64,000 nt of DNA from Tetramitus jugosus. Its lineage: Eukaryota > Heterolobosea > Eutetramitea > Acrasida > Vahlkampfiidae. The position numbers and the translations under genes are program-made. The stretch covers positions 62,001 through 126,000 of the forward strand of contig OW569390.1 of assembly GCA_937625935.1 (NCBI GenBank). The letters are read 5' to 3'. Every line of letters starts with the position of its first letter. Positions within the stretch are counted from its first letter, which is position 1. Below the pieces are notes generated by a model, which searched no databases, was not told the DNA's origin, and saw nothing but the letters and a program-made list of their open reading frames with translations. Below, piece after piece: positions 40,482-47,943 of the stretch.

Positions 40482-40928
40482 CTAGTGATAACGTTCACTC
40501 TCTCTATTTCCCATGCTTCGATTGCTTGTTTCTGATCCAATTATCATTGGAGGTCGTTCTTGCTTCTCTTTTTTTGACCTCTTCACACGGCCACAACGGA
40601 GCAATCGGTTCCAACAACAATACAAAATTATGAGCAGAGAACACAACTCAAGTGAAAATCCAATAACAAGCACAAGAGAAACCTTAGGAAGAGTCCAGCA
40701 CCTATTGATGTTCTTCTCTGGAGTTTGTGGATGCTTGTTATCTGGTTGACTACCTGCTTCAGGTGTTTGTGGGGGGCACGGAGAACAAGGAGGACATTTT
40801 TGTACTGGGCTTTCTGGGACTGGAATTTCAGGAACTTTTGGCTTGTTTTGATCGTCTCACTTCTTTCTTTCAATTTCCTCCATTTCCTTCTTTAACTTGT
40901 TTAATTTTTCTTCAGATGATTGAGTCAT
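40482..40928 (-). CDS. Pro/Cys-rich single-pass membrane protein interrupted by an in-frame TGA
   Basis: From the ATG at 40928 the frame runs 149 codons to TAG at 40482, with one internal TGA at codon 24 (40857-40859). Before the TGA: a charged helix, LNKLKKEMEEIERKK. After it: a Pro/Cys-rich segment (VPEIPVPESPVQKCPPCSPC), a membrane helix (VSLVLVIGFSLELCSLLIIL) and a basic tail (RCGRVKRSKKEKQERPPM). Both sides read as plausible protein in the same frame. Removing the TGA as an intron would need fewer than 20 nt, too short. Options are a nonsense-broken gene, stop readthrough, selenocysteine, or two separate pieces with the true start unseen. No family recognised. Confidence 0.4.
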
Positions 40929-40959
40929 CTTTCACGCATGCTATTCAAAAACGTTTTGA

Positions 40960-41172
40960 TTTCTTATCAATCTGAGTCGTTTTTATGCAGCAGTCTCAAC
41001 CCGCTCAACAGAACTGTTTCAAGAAGCAAAACTCAGTTTCAACTTGAATGATCGTATCATTGATCCTGATCTTCACGGTGGAACGTGCGATGAACTGGAC
41101 GAGAATGTTCCCACCGCCAAGGGAATAATCCCGGCCAGGGACAAGGAGGTGGTTGGTCAGATGGATAATTGA
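40960..41172 (+). other. Candidate terminal exon, no start codon
   Basis: A plus-strand frame ending in TGA at 41172 codes for about 70 residues with protein-like composition: STRSTELFQEAKLSFNLNDR, then IIDPDLHGGTCDEL and a Lys/Val tail. There is no ATG in frame; a TGCAG that could be a splice acceptor lies at about 40997-41001. No upstream exon was found. It could be the last exon of an unrecognised gene or a remnant. Confidence 0.25.
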
Positions 41173-41186
41173 TTTAGATATCAGCT

Positions 41187-42212
41187 TTAATTATGACCAA
41201 AAATTGCTTTTGCCTGGTACGGTTCTTCCAGATACTTGAGCTCCTCTTCTGACAATTCAATGTCCAATGCTTTGACACAATCCTTGATTTGTTCAATCTT
41301 GGTAACACCAATGATTGGAGACACAACTCCCTTCTTGTGCAACAACCAAGCCAATGACAATTGAGCAGTGGAACATTGCTTCTTGTTGGCAATTTCAAGA
41401 ACTCTTTGTCTAATGGTCTGATCCGCGTCAGAGAAACGAGCTTGGAAAAACTTTAGATAGTCGTCCTTTTCACTTCTAGTGCTGTCTTGTGCCTTGTCTT
41501 CAATCTTTGCGAGGTCACCACGAGCCAAAGGACTCCATGGTGTCAATGCCACCTTCTGATCAAGACATAGAGGAATCATATCTCTTTCTTCTTCTCTATA
41601 GAGAAGATTATACAAGTTTTGCATGGAAACAAATGGAGTCCATCCTTTCTCCTTTGCAATCTGTTGTGCCTTTGCAAATTGCCATGCATGCATGGACGAA
41701 GCACCCAAGTAACGAACTTTTCCAGATTTTACACAATCATGCAGAGCTTCCATTGTCTCTTCAATCGGGGTATCATAATCCCAACGATGAATAATGTACA
41801 AGTCAATGTAATCAGTCTGCAGACGATCCAAGGAATCTTGTACAGCATGCATAATATGCTTTCTGCTCAATCCACGAGCATTTCTATCCACAGCATCTGG
41901 ATTACTAAACGTATCAATCTGCTTTCCAGACTTGTCCACACCAAAGAACACCTTTGTAGCAATGACCACATTCTCTCTTGGAACTTGATACTGCTTTAGA
42001 AATTTTCCCAATGTTCTTTCACTCTCTCCGTTAGAATAGACATCAGCCGTATCGAAAAAGTTAAATCCCAGATCGAAAGCTTCCTTTAGTAACTTTGTTC
42101 CTTCTTCAGATTCGAGAACCCATCCTTGCCAGTTGGGACTACCGAATGACATGCATCCGAAGGTTAATTGTGACACCTGGAGTCCAGTGTTACCGAGTCT
42201 TGTGTACTTCAT
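41187..42212 (-). CDS. Aldo/keto reductase
   Basis: 341 aa from the ATG at 42212, giving the classic start MKYTRLGNTGLQVSQLTFGC. A TIM-barrel NADPH-dependent oxidoreductase. The catalytic tetrad is visible: Asp and Tyr in FFDTADVYSNGESERTLGKF, Lys in VVIATKVFFG, His in YIDLYIIHRWD. Later signatures: VRYLGASSMHAWQF, LTPWSPLARGDLAK and the phosphate-binding end SPIIGVTKIEQIKDCVKAL. It belongs to the YajO/Tas-like or potassium-channel-beta-like branch with an inserted loop before the DTADVY motif; the physiological carbonyl substrate cannot be told. No targeting signal in the chosen start; the open frame upstream to 42332 lacks support. Confidence 0.9.
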   Translation of the reverse strand: MKYTRLGNTGLQVSQLTFGCMSFGSPNWQGWVLESEEGTKLLKEAFDLGFNFFDTADVYSNGESERTLGKFLKQYQVPRENVVIATKVFFGVDKSGKQIDTFSNPDAVDRNARGLSRKHIMHAVQDSLDRLQTDYIDLYIIHRWDYDTPIEETMEALHDCVKSGKVRYLGASSMHAWQFAKAQQIAKEKGWTPFVSMQNLYNLLYREEERDMIPLCLDQKVALTPWSPLARGDLAKIEDKAQDSTRSEKDDYLKFFQARFSDADQTIRQRVLEIANKKQCSTAQLSLAWLLHKKGVVSPIIGVTKIEQIKDCVKALDIELSEEELKYLEEPYQAKAIFGHN

Positions 42213-42584
42213 GTTGTGTTTTGCTTTGGTTCGTGTTCGTTGTAGGGTATGGTTGATGTCTATGATCAGAGCAGTTTTAAAGATCAGAAACCACGCATTG
42301 TTCCGCATCGCTTGATCAATCCGGAAAAACACACGCCTGGTTTGGGCTTTTCCTCAAATGTCATTCGTAGTAGGCGATGAAAGTGACGGATGAGAATTTA
42401 CAATTTGGGTGGAAGCGATTTCATAGGATAATTCCGACGTTCTCTCATATGTTGGATGATACCAATGAAAGAACAGAACAATGAAGACATGGAGTTGTGA
42501 AGTGAGCTGATGGTTAGATCATTCCACATTTTTTTATTTACAAATATATTTACAATCGCTATAGCTTACAAAGTATCTTTCCAA
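42213..42584. other. Intergenic, no feature seen
   Basis: About 370 bp between two minus-strand genes. Close to 42530-42550 is an A/T stretch (TTTTTTATTTACAAATATATTTAC) just past the stop codon of the cysteine-rich gene, likely part of its 3' end. Nothing else seen. Confidence 0.4.
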
Positions 42585-43163
42585 TTACTTCAATTGAACG
42601 ATCTTTCCATTACTACACTGGTATAGATACTTGTCAAAGCAAACACCATTACAGCACGCATCACGAATTCCACAGAGACAATTGTATGATGGCTTGTATT
42701 GGTCAGCAGAGCAGACATGGGTTGCGGTGGAATAACATACATCTCTGTATGCTCCAATAATGTTGTTATGGCAACATGAATCAGAAGCGGAGCATTGGAA
42801 AGTTCCACACTGATTTGTATTGGTGGACGAGGCTTTGAGAGAAGCCTTGACCAGATAGACTCTTTTCTTGATAGTACCTGTTTTCAAATCACAAAAGAAT
42901 TTGGCAGTGTTGTAACACACGCCATTGCAACATCTATCATACTTTCTACACAAACAGTTCTGTTGTGGCTTGTACTTGTCAGCATAGCAAGAATGGGTGT
43001 ATGGATTGTAACACTGTTGGCGATCTCCAATCACATTGTATCTGCAGCAATAGTCGTTTGCTGGACACACGTACTTTCCACAGATCAGAGTTTCGGTAGC
43101 GCAATTTGCATAGCCAATGAAAGCAATGACGATGGCAAAGAGTACAAGGCTAATGGTGTTCAT
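42585..43163 (-). CDS. Secreted cysteine-rich protein with two repeated modules
   Basis: 192 aa, ATG at 43163. A signal peptide, NTISLVLFAIVIAFIGYANC, is followed by two copies of a module of about 65-70 residues. Each reads CG-x-(Y/F)-x-C-(P/S)A-x-D-x-CC, then a C in the middle (CY--(Y/A)TH-C-AD-YKP), then NCLC-x5-CCNGVC(Y/F) and a final FxC/YxC. The cysteines are evenly paired (ten per module), so disulfide knots are expected. The two modules are separated by a short linker (VYLVKASLKASSTNTN). No known family was recognised, but the same module, more divergent, forms the C-terminus of the gene at 52223. Extracellular or vacuolar; could be a lectin-like, protease-inhibitor or structural protein. 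Confidence 0.75.
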   Translation of the reverse strand: MNTISLVLFAIVIAFIGYANCATETLICGKYVCPANDYCCRYNVIGDRQQCYNPYTHSCYADKYKPQQNCLCRKYDRCCNGVCYNTAKFFCDLKTGTIKKRVYLVKASLKASSTNTNQCGTFQCSASDSCCHNNIIGAYRDVCYSTATHVCSADQYKPSYNCLCGIRDACCNGVCFDKYLYQCSNGKIVQLK

Positions 43164-43480
43164 TCTCAAAGAGTTAATCTGTTCTTGTTTGGTTTTGTTT
43201 CTTTATCCATCAGGTGCTAAATGTCTATCACTTTTATACTATATACCTAAATCCTTTGAGATTGTATTGAATATTTTGTCACACATCAAGCGGAGTTTTG
43301 CTTCAAAATAGAATTAACTCCTTGACAAATACAAACTTTTTCATCTGGATCCACGGAAAATCAGCCACGTTATTGTGGAGAAGATCAATCCTGAGCCACT
43401 AAATCAGATTTCGCTTTACTGTGTTAATACTCGGAATTTGTAAATGAGTCTTCCTTCTTTCCGTTCCTTCTGAATTCACA
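43164..43480. other. Upstream region of the cysteine-rich gene
   Basis: About 320 bp. It holds the TATA-like site listed separately and the 3' side of the HMG/F-box gene. No other feature was seen. Confidence 0.4.
43231..43238 (-). promoter_or_regulatory. TATA-like box upstream of the cysteine-rich secreted gene
   Basis: On the minus strand the sequence reads TATATAGTATAAAAG, with TATAAAAG at 43238-43231. It lies about 70 bp upstream of the start codon at 43163, a good distance for a core promoter. Most other genes in the window lack such a clean match, so this gene may be strongly or developmentally expressed. Motif only; no experimental support. Confidence 0.4.
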
Positions 43481-45070
43481 TTAAAATACAGGAATCCTCT
43501 CTCTCTTCTTAGACACGGTCATTCTTCCAGTTTCCTCATCGTAACGAGTGACAAATTCTGCAAAATAAAACCATGAAAAAGATGCGTTCATAAACATGGG
43601 GCACCAACCATTTTCGTCTGTTACCCAGTCACACACACTTCCTATTTTGTGAGTTGGTTTCATGAATGTATAAAACACAAACGGAATAAAGCCGTCTTGA
43701 ATGTTTGGAGAAAGAGCAGCAACACGGTCAAGTACATCTCTACCTGTTACATTGTACAGTTCATCTTCGTCCACATCTGTGACATTGGTGTTATTAAGTT
43801 TCAGCTCTTCCTCACTAGGGATGCTGTCTTCGTCTGGATACAATTCATTCTCTCGACCAGTGAGAACAGCGTAACAAAATTGAGACAGTGGAATCAATTT
43901 GTGATCATCATTGAGTCCAATCTTGACCATATCGCGTAACACAGCTGGAACATAGTCATTCACTGTGAGAAGACTGAGAATGAGAGCTAATTTGTGTACT
44001 TGCGTGGCTCCAGAGAAAGAAGCTAATTTGTAAAAGACTCTCTCATCGAATAATACAGAAACACCACGCTCATCGCTCTCTTCTTCATCCTCATCTTCTT
44101 CACCATCAGTGGCTCCCTTCTGTTTTTTCTCTCCCGGTTTAATTGGGACTACTGTTAAGAGGGAAGGAATCATGCCATACAAGGATGCATATGCTTTCAT
44201 GCTGAGAGATAGAAACGATGGTATAGGTGTTTGATTCGTTAGCTTGGCATTGTCAGTGGGTTTGCCCTCTTCCTCTTTCCTTTTCTCACCTTGATCTTCC
44301 TTCACCTCTTCTTTGTCACCTGTTTGTTTCTCCTCTGCACCAACTTTGGAATGGATTGATCTCTTTCCTGTCACTTCTTCTGTCGCTTCTTCAAGTGCAT
44401 CAAGATCATCAAGCTCTTCATCGACTTCTCCATCTTCGTCTTCATCATCTTCGTTCTCCTCGTCATCGCTCGTCTCATTGACCTCTTCTTCCTTTTCTTT
44501 TTCATCCACTCCTTCTGCTTGCTCTTCCTCTTCCTCCTCCTCCTCTTCTTCATTATCTCGTTCATCGTCATCGGACTCTATCACAGGTTCATCCTCCACT
44601 TGAACAATTTTGCCCTCACCCAACGCACCATAAAAATCTCTTGCCAAAAACTGGTCCCACATGTAATCCGAAGTCATAATCACATGGTCCCAATGCTTGT
44701 TGGTCAATCTGAGTTGCAACACCTTGGGACACGACAAAAAACAAAAGACATGAGCCAAGGAATCACCATCCAATCCATCATCTCCAACAACAACGACACC
44801 TGAATCAGAAGCACAAAGTCTTCGTCTCTTGGCATCTGGTTCACCACTACCAGAAGCAACCTCACCATCATTTTCATCATCACGCACATTCTCCAACCTT
44901 AGTTGCTCATTTCTCGTCTCAAGATACTCCTCGTGTTCCAGCTTGTACCTTGCTTTTTCTTTCTTGGACAATTTTACCCATTCGTACTCCAGATCATCCA
45001 AACGCTTCCCATGAATGAGCAAAAAGTAATCATAGGGTGTTTTGGGACACTCAAAACGAGATTTGAACAT
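43481..45070 (-). CDS. HMG-box-like and F-box protein with long acidic region
   Basis: 529 aa from the ATG at 45070. Residues about 8-55 resemble an HMG box: CPKTPYDYFLLIHGKRLDDL, EWVKLSKKEKARYKLEHEEY. A basic PDAKRRR signal follows, then an F-box at about 100-145: LDGDSLAHVFCFLSCPKVLQ, with TNKHWDHVIMTSDYMWDQF. Residues about 165-250 are nearly all Glu/Asp (encoded by GAA/GAG/GAT runs). The C-terminal half is alpha-helical (LASFSGATQVHKLALILSLL) and has FIPFVFYTFMKPTH; it is not recognised. Possible nuclear SCF adaptor acting on chromatin; the HMG-box match is modest. Starting further upstream (45172) would add a basic stretch but lacks an ATG. Confidence 0.65.
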   Translation of the reverse strand: MFKSRFECPKTPYDYFLLIHGKRLDDLEYEWVKLSKKEKARYKLEHEEYLETRNEQLRLENVRDDENDGEVASGSGEPDAKRRRLCASDSGVVVVGDDGLDGDSLAHVFCFLSCPKVLQLRLTNKHWDHVIMTSDYMWDQFLARDFYGALGEGKIVQVEDEPVIESDDDERDNEEEEEEEEEEQAEGVDEKEKEEEVNETSDDEENEDDEDEDGEVDEELDDLDALEEATEEVTGKRSIHSKVGAEEKQTGDKEEVKEDQGEKRKEEEGKPTDNAKLTNQTPIPSFLSLSMKAYASLYGMIPSLLTVVPIKPGEKKQKGATDGEEDEDEEESDERGVSVLFDERVFYKLASFSGATQVHKLALILSLLTVNDYVPAVLRDMVKIGLNDDHKLIPLSQFCYAVLTGRENELYPDEDSIPSEEELKLNNTNVTDVDEDELYNVTGRDVLDRVAALSPNIQDGFIPFVFYTFMKPTHKIGSVCDWVTDENGWCPMFMNASFSWFYFAEFVTRYDEETGRMTVSKKRERIPVF

Positions 45071-45532
45071 GGTAATAGTCTTTTTGTTTCTTTTATGCTG
45101 TTTTTTCCAATTTTTGCTTGCCTCTCTCGTATGGATTTTGTGAACTAAAATTTGCGAAATCCCCTGAACCACAATGAATATGGTTGGATTTCAATGAGCT
45201 TTTTGCCACAAAAGGGAACGACCAAAGCACGACAATTTATTGCCAAGCAGAAAAACAAAAGTCCTTCAACCAAAATACTTCATTTCGCAGTTCAGCCTGT
45301 TTAAAACAGGTGTGTGGTTAGGAGCCAAAAGCCTGGCATCCGCCACATCGATCAAATTAACAGAAGTCTTATCCCAATGATTCCACTATTCCCGTCTGTG
45401 GTTAATCATTTTATGTTGTTGAAACTTTTTCTAGTAATGATTTGTTGTATTATTGCACCAGTTTTATTAGCTTTGTATTGCGAACAACTACGACATGACC
45501 TCTTCTGGTTCGTCCTTGTTGGTTGTATTTAC
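45071..45532. other. Intergenic, no feature seen
   Basis: About 460 bp upstream of the HMG/F-box gene and past the end of the frameshifted paralogue. No convincing frame, RNA or repeat. A plus-strand frame here is antisense to the paralogue. Confidence 0.4.
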
Positions 45533-45897
45533 CTATTTAGAATCTACTACAGCACCTACAACACCCAAAAAGAGGAAGAAACCAAAAAACGGGAGGGACG
45601 CGATGGTCAATATGACTGCAATCTTGGAGTAGGTTCTTGCCCTCTCAGATGGGCTATTCCTGTAAATGAAATAGATGATGATCCACAGGATGATACCTCC
45701 GACGAGAAGCTCAAAATCAACAAGAGTTGAGCATTGGTCTCATCCATCCGTGCCCTCTCTGGGTCATAGACAGGAGTTGCACAACCAGAAACCATAGGAG
45801 TCGCGGGAGAGGATTCAACATCAGTTAGTGGGTCAATGTCCTCCACAGCAGCTGGTGTTCCTGTGCCATCATCAAAAAAATACTGTTGCTGTTGTAC
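45533..45897 (-). pseudogene. Frameshifted paralogue of the two-helix membrane protein at 39730
   Basis: Reading from about 45897: a Gln/Tyr/Phe-rich stretch, then an acidic linker and TPVYDPERARMDETNAQLLL, ILSF. At about 45706 the frame shifts by one base. The other frame continues exactly where the protein should: VGGIILWIIIYFIYR, then SPSERARTYSKIAV and a second hydrophobic helix ending in TAG at 45533. The intact paralogue has SFFFGGFILWLVIYF at the same place, so a single lost base explains the break. No in-frame ATG precedes the segment (TAA at about 45909), so the 5' end may also be missing or lie in another exon. Could be a sequencing error, but the missing start supports decay. Confidence 0.7.
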
Positions 45898-45950
45898 ATG
45901 GTTGAGGGTAGATTATGTTGTTACTTGTGTTTGTTCAGACGAATAAGATC

Positions 45951-46047
45951 CACACCGGATAAGATCGAGTTATCCTGTGCCTTCTGTAAAACGGGCTAGG
46001 TTAGTCTTGAGATAGGAGACTACCCGAGAACCCTCAGTAATGTAGCC
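45951..46047 (+). ncRNA. Possible 5S-rRNA-like element (3' two-thirds)
   Basis: The stretch from about 45990 (CGGGCTAGGTTAGTCTTGAG) through GATAGGAGACTACC to GTAATGTAGCC at 46047 follows the 3' half of eukaryotic 5S rRNA: CGGGCCTGGTTAGTA, GATGGGAGACC, then GTGCTGTAGGC. Within it, GGTAGTC-type and GACTACC strands can pair. Upstream, GGATAA and TTATCC flank GATCGAG as a perfect hairpin, with CACA and TGTG extending it. The expected 5' strand that should pair with GTAGCC is not convincing, so this may be a degenerate 5S copy, a 5S-derived element, or chance. No RNA polymerase III terminator of four or more T follows within 50 bp. Confidence 0.3.
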
Positions 46048-46049
46048 AG

Positions 46050-46308
46050 ATGGTGTTGGTCCTCGGCACAGCCTACCCCACCAGAAAGAATAATGTAGTA
46101 AAAGCTTTTTCCACACAGACCAACAAGGGTTCTGTTGACAAGCTCGGAGCAGTGTTACTCAGAGCACCGCCGATGGGAAGATTTGGAGAACACACTTGTG
46201 GTCAACAAGTACAACGGCATTACCCATACTGACAGCAATCGACTTGACGTTGTGAACAAAACAGAAGTCTACGGCATCATCACCATGTTGGCCTCTATTG
46301 GTGCTTGA
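46050..46308 (+). other. Possible decayed coding stretch
   Basis: Two different frames look protein-like in succession: from 46050 (MVLVLGTAYPTRKNN, later VDKLGAVLLRAPPMGRFG) to a stop at 46232, and a second frame covering about 46180-46308 (DLENTLVVNKYNGITHTDS, EVYGIITMLASIGA). The handover at about 46180-46200 would need a frameshift. No family was recognised with confidence; the second part faintly recalls a roadblock/LC7 domain. Treat as a remnant or chance. Confidence 0.2.
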
Positions 46309-46548
46309 GCAGTAAAACACTTTTCACGAACAACACATGACAACTTTATGTTTCTGGTGCGATTCTTCAATGAGCTCTTGCTGTATTGCCATCTGCCACA
46401 AGATGACCTGTGGTGCCGTTCATCTCTGTTACGAAGAGACTACACAATGTCAGGTTCTTCTGAAATGTAAACACCGATAAGCAGAAAAGTTGTATTTAAT
46501 AATTTTTTAAAATTTGCTACCAACACACGCCTCCAGCTCTTCTTCGTC

Positions 46549-46866
46549 TTAAGAAAAGGTGGTGATCAGATTGTCAATTCTTGCCAACAAAGGAGCATCA
46601 ACATTTTGATCACTGAACAGCTTCAGCAAGGTCAGCAAAGCCAAAATCTCTGGGATGTTTCGTAGAATTTGGCAATTATCTTCCTTAGCTTCAATTTCCA
46701 TAGCATCAACAACAGCAAGGACAGAAATACGAGCAACCCTCAGGGTCGGCTTACCATAGCCTCTCTCTTGCCCGCCAAGAATTTGTAGGGAGAGGTCAAT
46801 GGCTGTTTGTCTGCTGTTTGTGTGAGATTTAAAAGCCATTGTTGTAAGATTTAGCTGTAATGACAT
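46549..46866 (-). CDS. Small hypothetical helical protein
   Basis: 105 aa, ATG at 46866 (a second ATG at 46839). Helical throughout with a regular heptad-like pattern: RQTAIDLSLQILGGQ, RVARISVLAVVDAMEIEAKE and ILALLTLLKLFSDQ. Acidic middle, no membrane segment of full length. No family was recognised. About 65 bp from the divergent small gene at 46934. Could be real or a single exon of something larger. Confidence 0.4.
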   Translation of the reverse strand: MSLQLNLTTMAFKSHTNSRQTAIDLSLQILGGQERGYGKPTLRVARISVLAVVDAMEIEAKEDNCQILRNIPEILALLTLLKLFSDQNVDAPLLARIDNLITTFS

Positions 46867-46933
46867 TGTGTTAGGTATTGGTTAGTATGTATGTGTACAG
46901 TCGTGTGTTGTTGTTTTTTCGATTTCAGCAACA

Positions 46934-47146
46934 ATGGTTCTGTATTTCAATGGAGAACCTGCAGTCGGGTTCCGACATCCTGTGCAGGAACTCCGAAAAT
47001 ACATGCCACGTCTGACAGAACTTTACAACAACAAATTCCGGAAATGTTTGTTCAACGTAATTGGTCACCCCATTACACCGCTCCTCACCAATCACTTAAC
47101 TTCTCTATTCGAAATGGGAAGAGGTGGTTCCACCATCTCTGAATAA
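46934..47146 (+). CDS. Small hypothetical protein
   Basis: 70 aa, ATG at 46934. The sequence upstream (TTTTTTCGATTTCAG) looks like a splice acceptor immediately before the start, so there may be an intron in the 5' leader or a first coding exon not seen. Contents: an Arg/Lys/Tyr-rich helix (VQELRKYMPRLTELYNNKFR) and a C-terminal hydrophobic stretch (LLTNHLTSLFEM). No family recognised. Confidence 0.35.
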   Translation: MVLYFNGEPAVGFRHPVQELRKYMPRLTELYNNKFRKCLFNVIGHPITPLLTNHLTSLFEMGRGGSTISE

Positions 47147-47943
47147 TGGATTAAAGGTAACTTCAAATAGTTATCTGTTTTTTGAACGATCTCAAATTAT
47201 TGTTCCAAGGATTGGAAAGATGGCATTTGAGTAACAACTTCCGGCCCGAATGAATCGTTTCATCAACTGTTGATTTTCTTATGTCAATCAGGCGACGAAC
47301 AAAAGATTTGAAACTTCTATTGATTTTGAATAAGAAACCCGTCAGTATGACCAGGAAGCCCCCAAGCAAGCAGCCAAAGCCACCAGTTTGTAGCGATCAT
47401 CAACATACGAGGATGAAGAAGCACAAGGCTAGCATAGCATCCAGTACAAAATTCACGCTCAGGCAAACGGTCTACACATCCTCATCCGGGAGATCACGTT
47501 CCGTGATTTTATAGGGTGTTTAAGTACGACTTCAGAAATAATCCTGACGAAGTACAGTCATGTTTCGAACAATAGTTGTCGCTCCATTGCCCTGTGCATT
47601 TATGCTCTCAATTCCACAACACTTCTTGTGTGTCAATGTGGTTGAGCATTGCACAAAAGTTTTGAAGGGTGAGTCGAATATTCCACTACATTAACGGGGT
47701 ATTATTTTCCGAATCGATATGGTATCTTTGGCTGGAAACATCAATCTTGCCTAAAGATTCTCATACTCGGACAGGCACGCAATGCAAGCTTCCAAAGTAT
47801 TGTTCTATTCTCGAGGTCTCACCGAGATCTTTTTTTCTTGGACAGTCACAATATTCAACAACGAACATTTCGTGTTTAAGAAAAAGCAGTCACACCATCA
47901 CGAACTCTCACACCAGATAGACACAAAAAACAACAAGGTCATC
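47147..47943. other. Gene-poor stretch with unassigned open frames
   Basis: About 800 bp. A plus-strand frame at 47281-47514 (Lys/Pro/Ser-rich) and short frames near 47570-47640 have no recognisable content and carry stops when extended. Directly upstream of the DUF4097-like gene the frame is open to 47782, but its ATG at 47944 is the best start. Nothing else supported. Confidence 0.35.

Noticed and set aside
40727-40975. Plus-strand hydrophobic frame
   Set aside because: Antisense to the in-frame-TGA membrane protein; no ATG at a sensible place and no family match.
44227-44603. Plus-strand Ser/Leu-rich frames
   Set aside because: Antisense of the Glu/Asp-rich stretch of the HMG/F-box gene.
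47281-47514. 77-codon plus-strand basic frame
   Set aside because: Lys/Pro/Ser composition without order; neighbouring frames contain equally plausible short pieces broken by stops, so no single model is supported.
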